Positions 63,441 through 64,000 of a DNA stretch of 64,000 bases are shown piece after piece. This stretch comes from an uncultured bacterium (GTDB lineage: Bacteria > Planctomycetota > UBA8742 > UBA2392): NCBI GenBank assembly GCA_938014885.1, contig CALLQI010000018.1, positions 372,001 to 436,000 of the forward strand. The letters are read 5' to 3'. The stretch's first letter is position 1; each line of letters starts with the position of its first letter. A program made the translations under genes and the position numbers. The notes under the pieces were generated by a model. It ran no database searches. It saw nothing but the letters and a program-made list of their open reading frames with translations, and had not been told where the DNA came from.

Positions 63441-63773
63441 ATGAGTGAAAATGCACCAGCAGAAGCAGGCGGCGGCGAACTCGAAGCGCTGGGTGTGCCG
63501 AAGGAAATTCAGGACTACGCCAAGACGATGTGGATGCTCCAGATCATTGGCTGGGGTCCGCTGTACTTGATCTTCGTCGAAAAGCCGGGTCTTTGGAAGA
63601 ACCCCTGGTTCGTCAGCCAGGTCCGCTTGATGATCCGCAGCATGATCTTCTGGATCATCTGCTACCTGCCCGGCATGTGGTTCGCCTTCCAGTGCTTCAG
63701 CGCTGTGGGCAAGGGCAAGGACCCGAAGGTTCCGTTTGCGGCGCCGAACGGCTTCGCCGACAGCCAGAAGTAG
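63441..63773 (+). CDS. Small two-helix membrane protein of unknown function
   Basis: This is a 110-residue protein. Two hydrophobic segments (about 29-45, TMWMLQIIGWGPLYLIF, and about 67-89, RSMIFWIICYLPGMWFAF) are separated by a short charged loop with Trp and Pro. The N-terminus is acidic and the C-terminus is Lys/Pro-rich. AGGGA upstream supports the start, and a strong terminator follows, so it is its own unit. I do not recognise the family. Confidence 0.7.
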   Translation: MSENAPAEAGGGELEALGVPKEIQDYAKTMWMLQIIGWGPLYLIFVEKPGLWKNPWFVSQVRLMIRSMIFWIICYLPGMWFAFQCFSAVGKGKDPKVPFAAPNGFADSQK

Positions 63774-63816
63774 TATTGGCTGGCAGCAAGCAAGCAGGTG
63801 CGGAAAGAATTGCTTC

Positions 63817-63854
63817 CACCGGGGACGGGAAACCGTCCCCGGTGTTCGTTTTCC
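63817..63854 (+). terminator. Terminator after the small membrane protein
   Basis: CACCGGGGACGG (63817-63828) pairs perfectly with CCGTCCCCGGTG (63833-63844) around GAAA, followed by TTCGTTTT. It is a strong intrinsic terminator on the plus strand. Confidence 0.9.
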
Positions 63855-63908
63855 GACATCGCCCATCACCCCCTGCGTTGCCGGGCGCGTAACGACTAGA
63901 ATGCCCCC

Positions 63909-64000
63909 ATGCGTCTGCTGCTGATCCTTCTGCTATTCCCCGCTGCCCTGGCCGCGCACCCCTTTGATGACCGTGCCGACATGCTGGCCGAGATCATCAT
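63909..64000 (+). CDS. N-terminus of a secreted protein (partial)
   Basis: The frame opens with ATG at 63909 and runs off the right edge: a signal peptide (MRLLLILLLFPAALAA) followed by HPFDDRADMLAEI. The His-Pro-Phe-Asp after cleavage is all that shows of the mature protein. Too little is present to assign a family. It lies after a strong terminator, so it should have its own promoter. Confidence 0.55.
   Translation, partial: MRLLLILLLFPAALAAHPFDDRADMLAEII

Overview
The window is GC-rich bacterial DNA, probably from a planctomycete or a close relative in the PVC group. Supporting clues are a lone c-type heme domain of the planctomycete cytochrome kind (52726-53949), an enlarged GreA-type factor with a long N-terminal extension like the chlamydial one (46558-48825), many single-pass or secreted low-complexity proteins, giant secreted repeat proteins with a Gly-rich/Cys/hydrophobic/Arg C-terminal tail, and HpnA/HpnN-type genes. 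No 16S rRNA or other strict marker is present, so placement is an inference. Genes lie on both strands in short groups. I saw no phage, IS element, CRISPR array, tRNA or rRNA.

Layout. 1-6.3 kb: end of an unknown gene, a polytopic membrane protein, a small HTH protein, an Uup-type ABC-F ATPase, a DUF4091/GH123-like secreted protein and MogA. 6.3-6.4 kb: a compact SRP RNA gene with its own promoter and terminator. 6.5-15.3 kb: a 2924-residue secreted repeat protein. 15.8-23.6 kb: glycosyltransferase, serpin, aspartokinase, FtsB/DivIC-like protein and cobalamin-dependent methionine synthase. 23.7-26.6 kb: a second secreted repeat protein. 26.9-30.96 kb: methyltransferase and molybdopterin-fold protein (overlapping), then a run of small membrane-anchored proteins including an acyl-carrier-like domain without its serine, a hydrolase and a lipoprotein. 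31-37.6 kb: dihydroorotase, two tandem paralogous membrane proteins with an anti-sigma-like layout, and a vWA protein. 37.7-46.4 kb: a lipid group with a sterol-desaturase-type hydroxylase and divergent TetR regulator, SEC-C protein, HpnN-like RND transporter, HpnA epimerase, gamma-glutamyltransferase-like enzyme and a second epimerase. 46.6-64 kb: GreA-like factor, two carboxypeptidase-regulatory-domain surface proteins, SRAP protein, NadC, heme protein, two coiled-coil secreted proteins, glutamine amidotransferase and small membrane proteins.

The most unusual content is non-coding. (1) Four intergenic tracts (118-205, 1602-1666, 48900-49008, 59001-59106) are built of degenerate 7-bp units kept strictly in register; three fold back on themselves as inverted arrays. 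They share words across sites, so they look like one repeat system. (2) Two intergenic regions, 50341-50645 and 52530-52690, are dense with nested complementary arms and look like structured RNAs; the second has a sigma70-like promoter. (3) The two giant secreted-protein genes have leaders sharing the same ordered short blocks.

How the genes fit together: much of the window concerns the cell envelope and surface (repeat proteins, carboxypeptidase-regulatory proteins, serpin, coiled-coil proteins, RND transporter, HpnA, hydroxylase). The remaining genes are core metabolism (LysC, MetH, PyrC, NadC, MogA) and protein targeting (SRP RNA).
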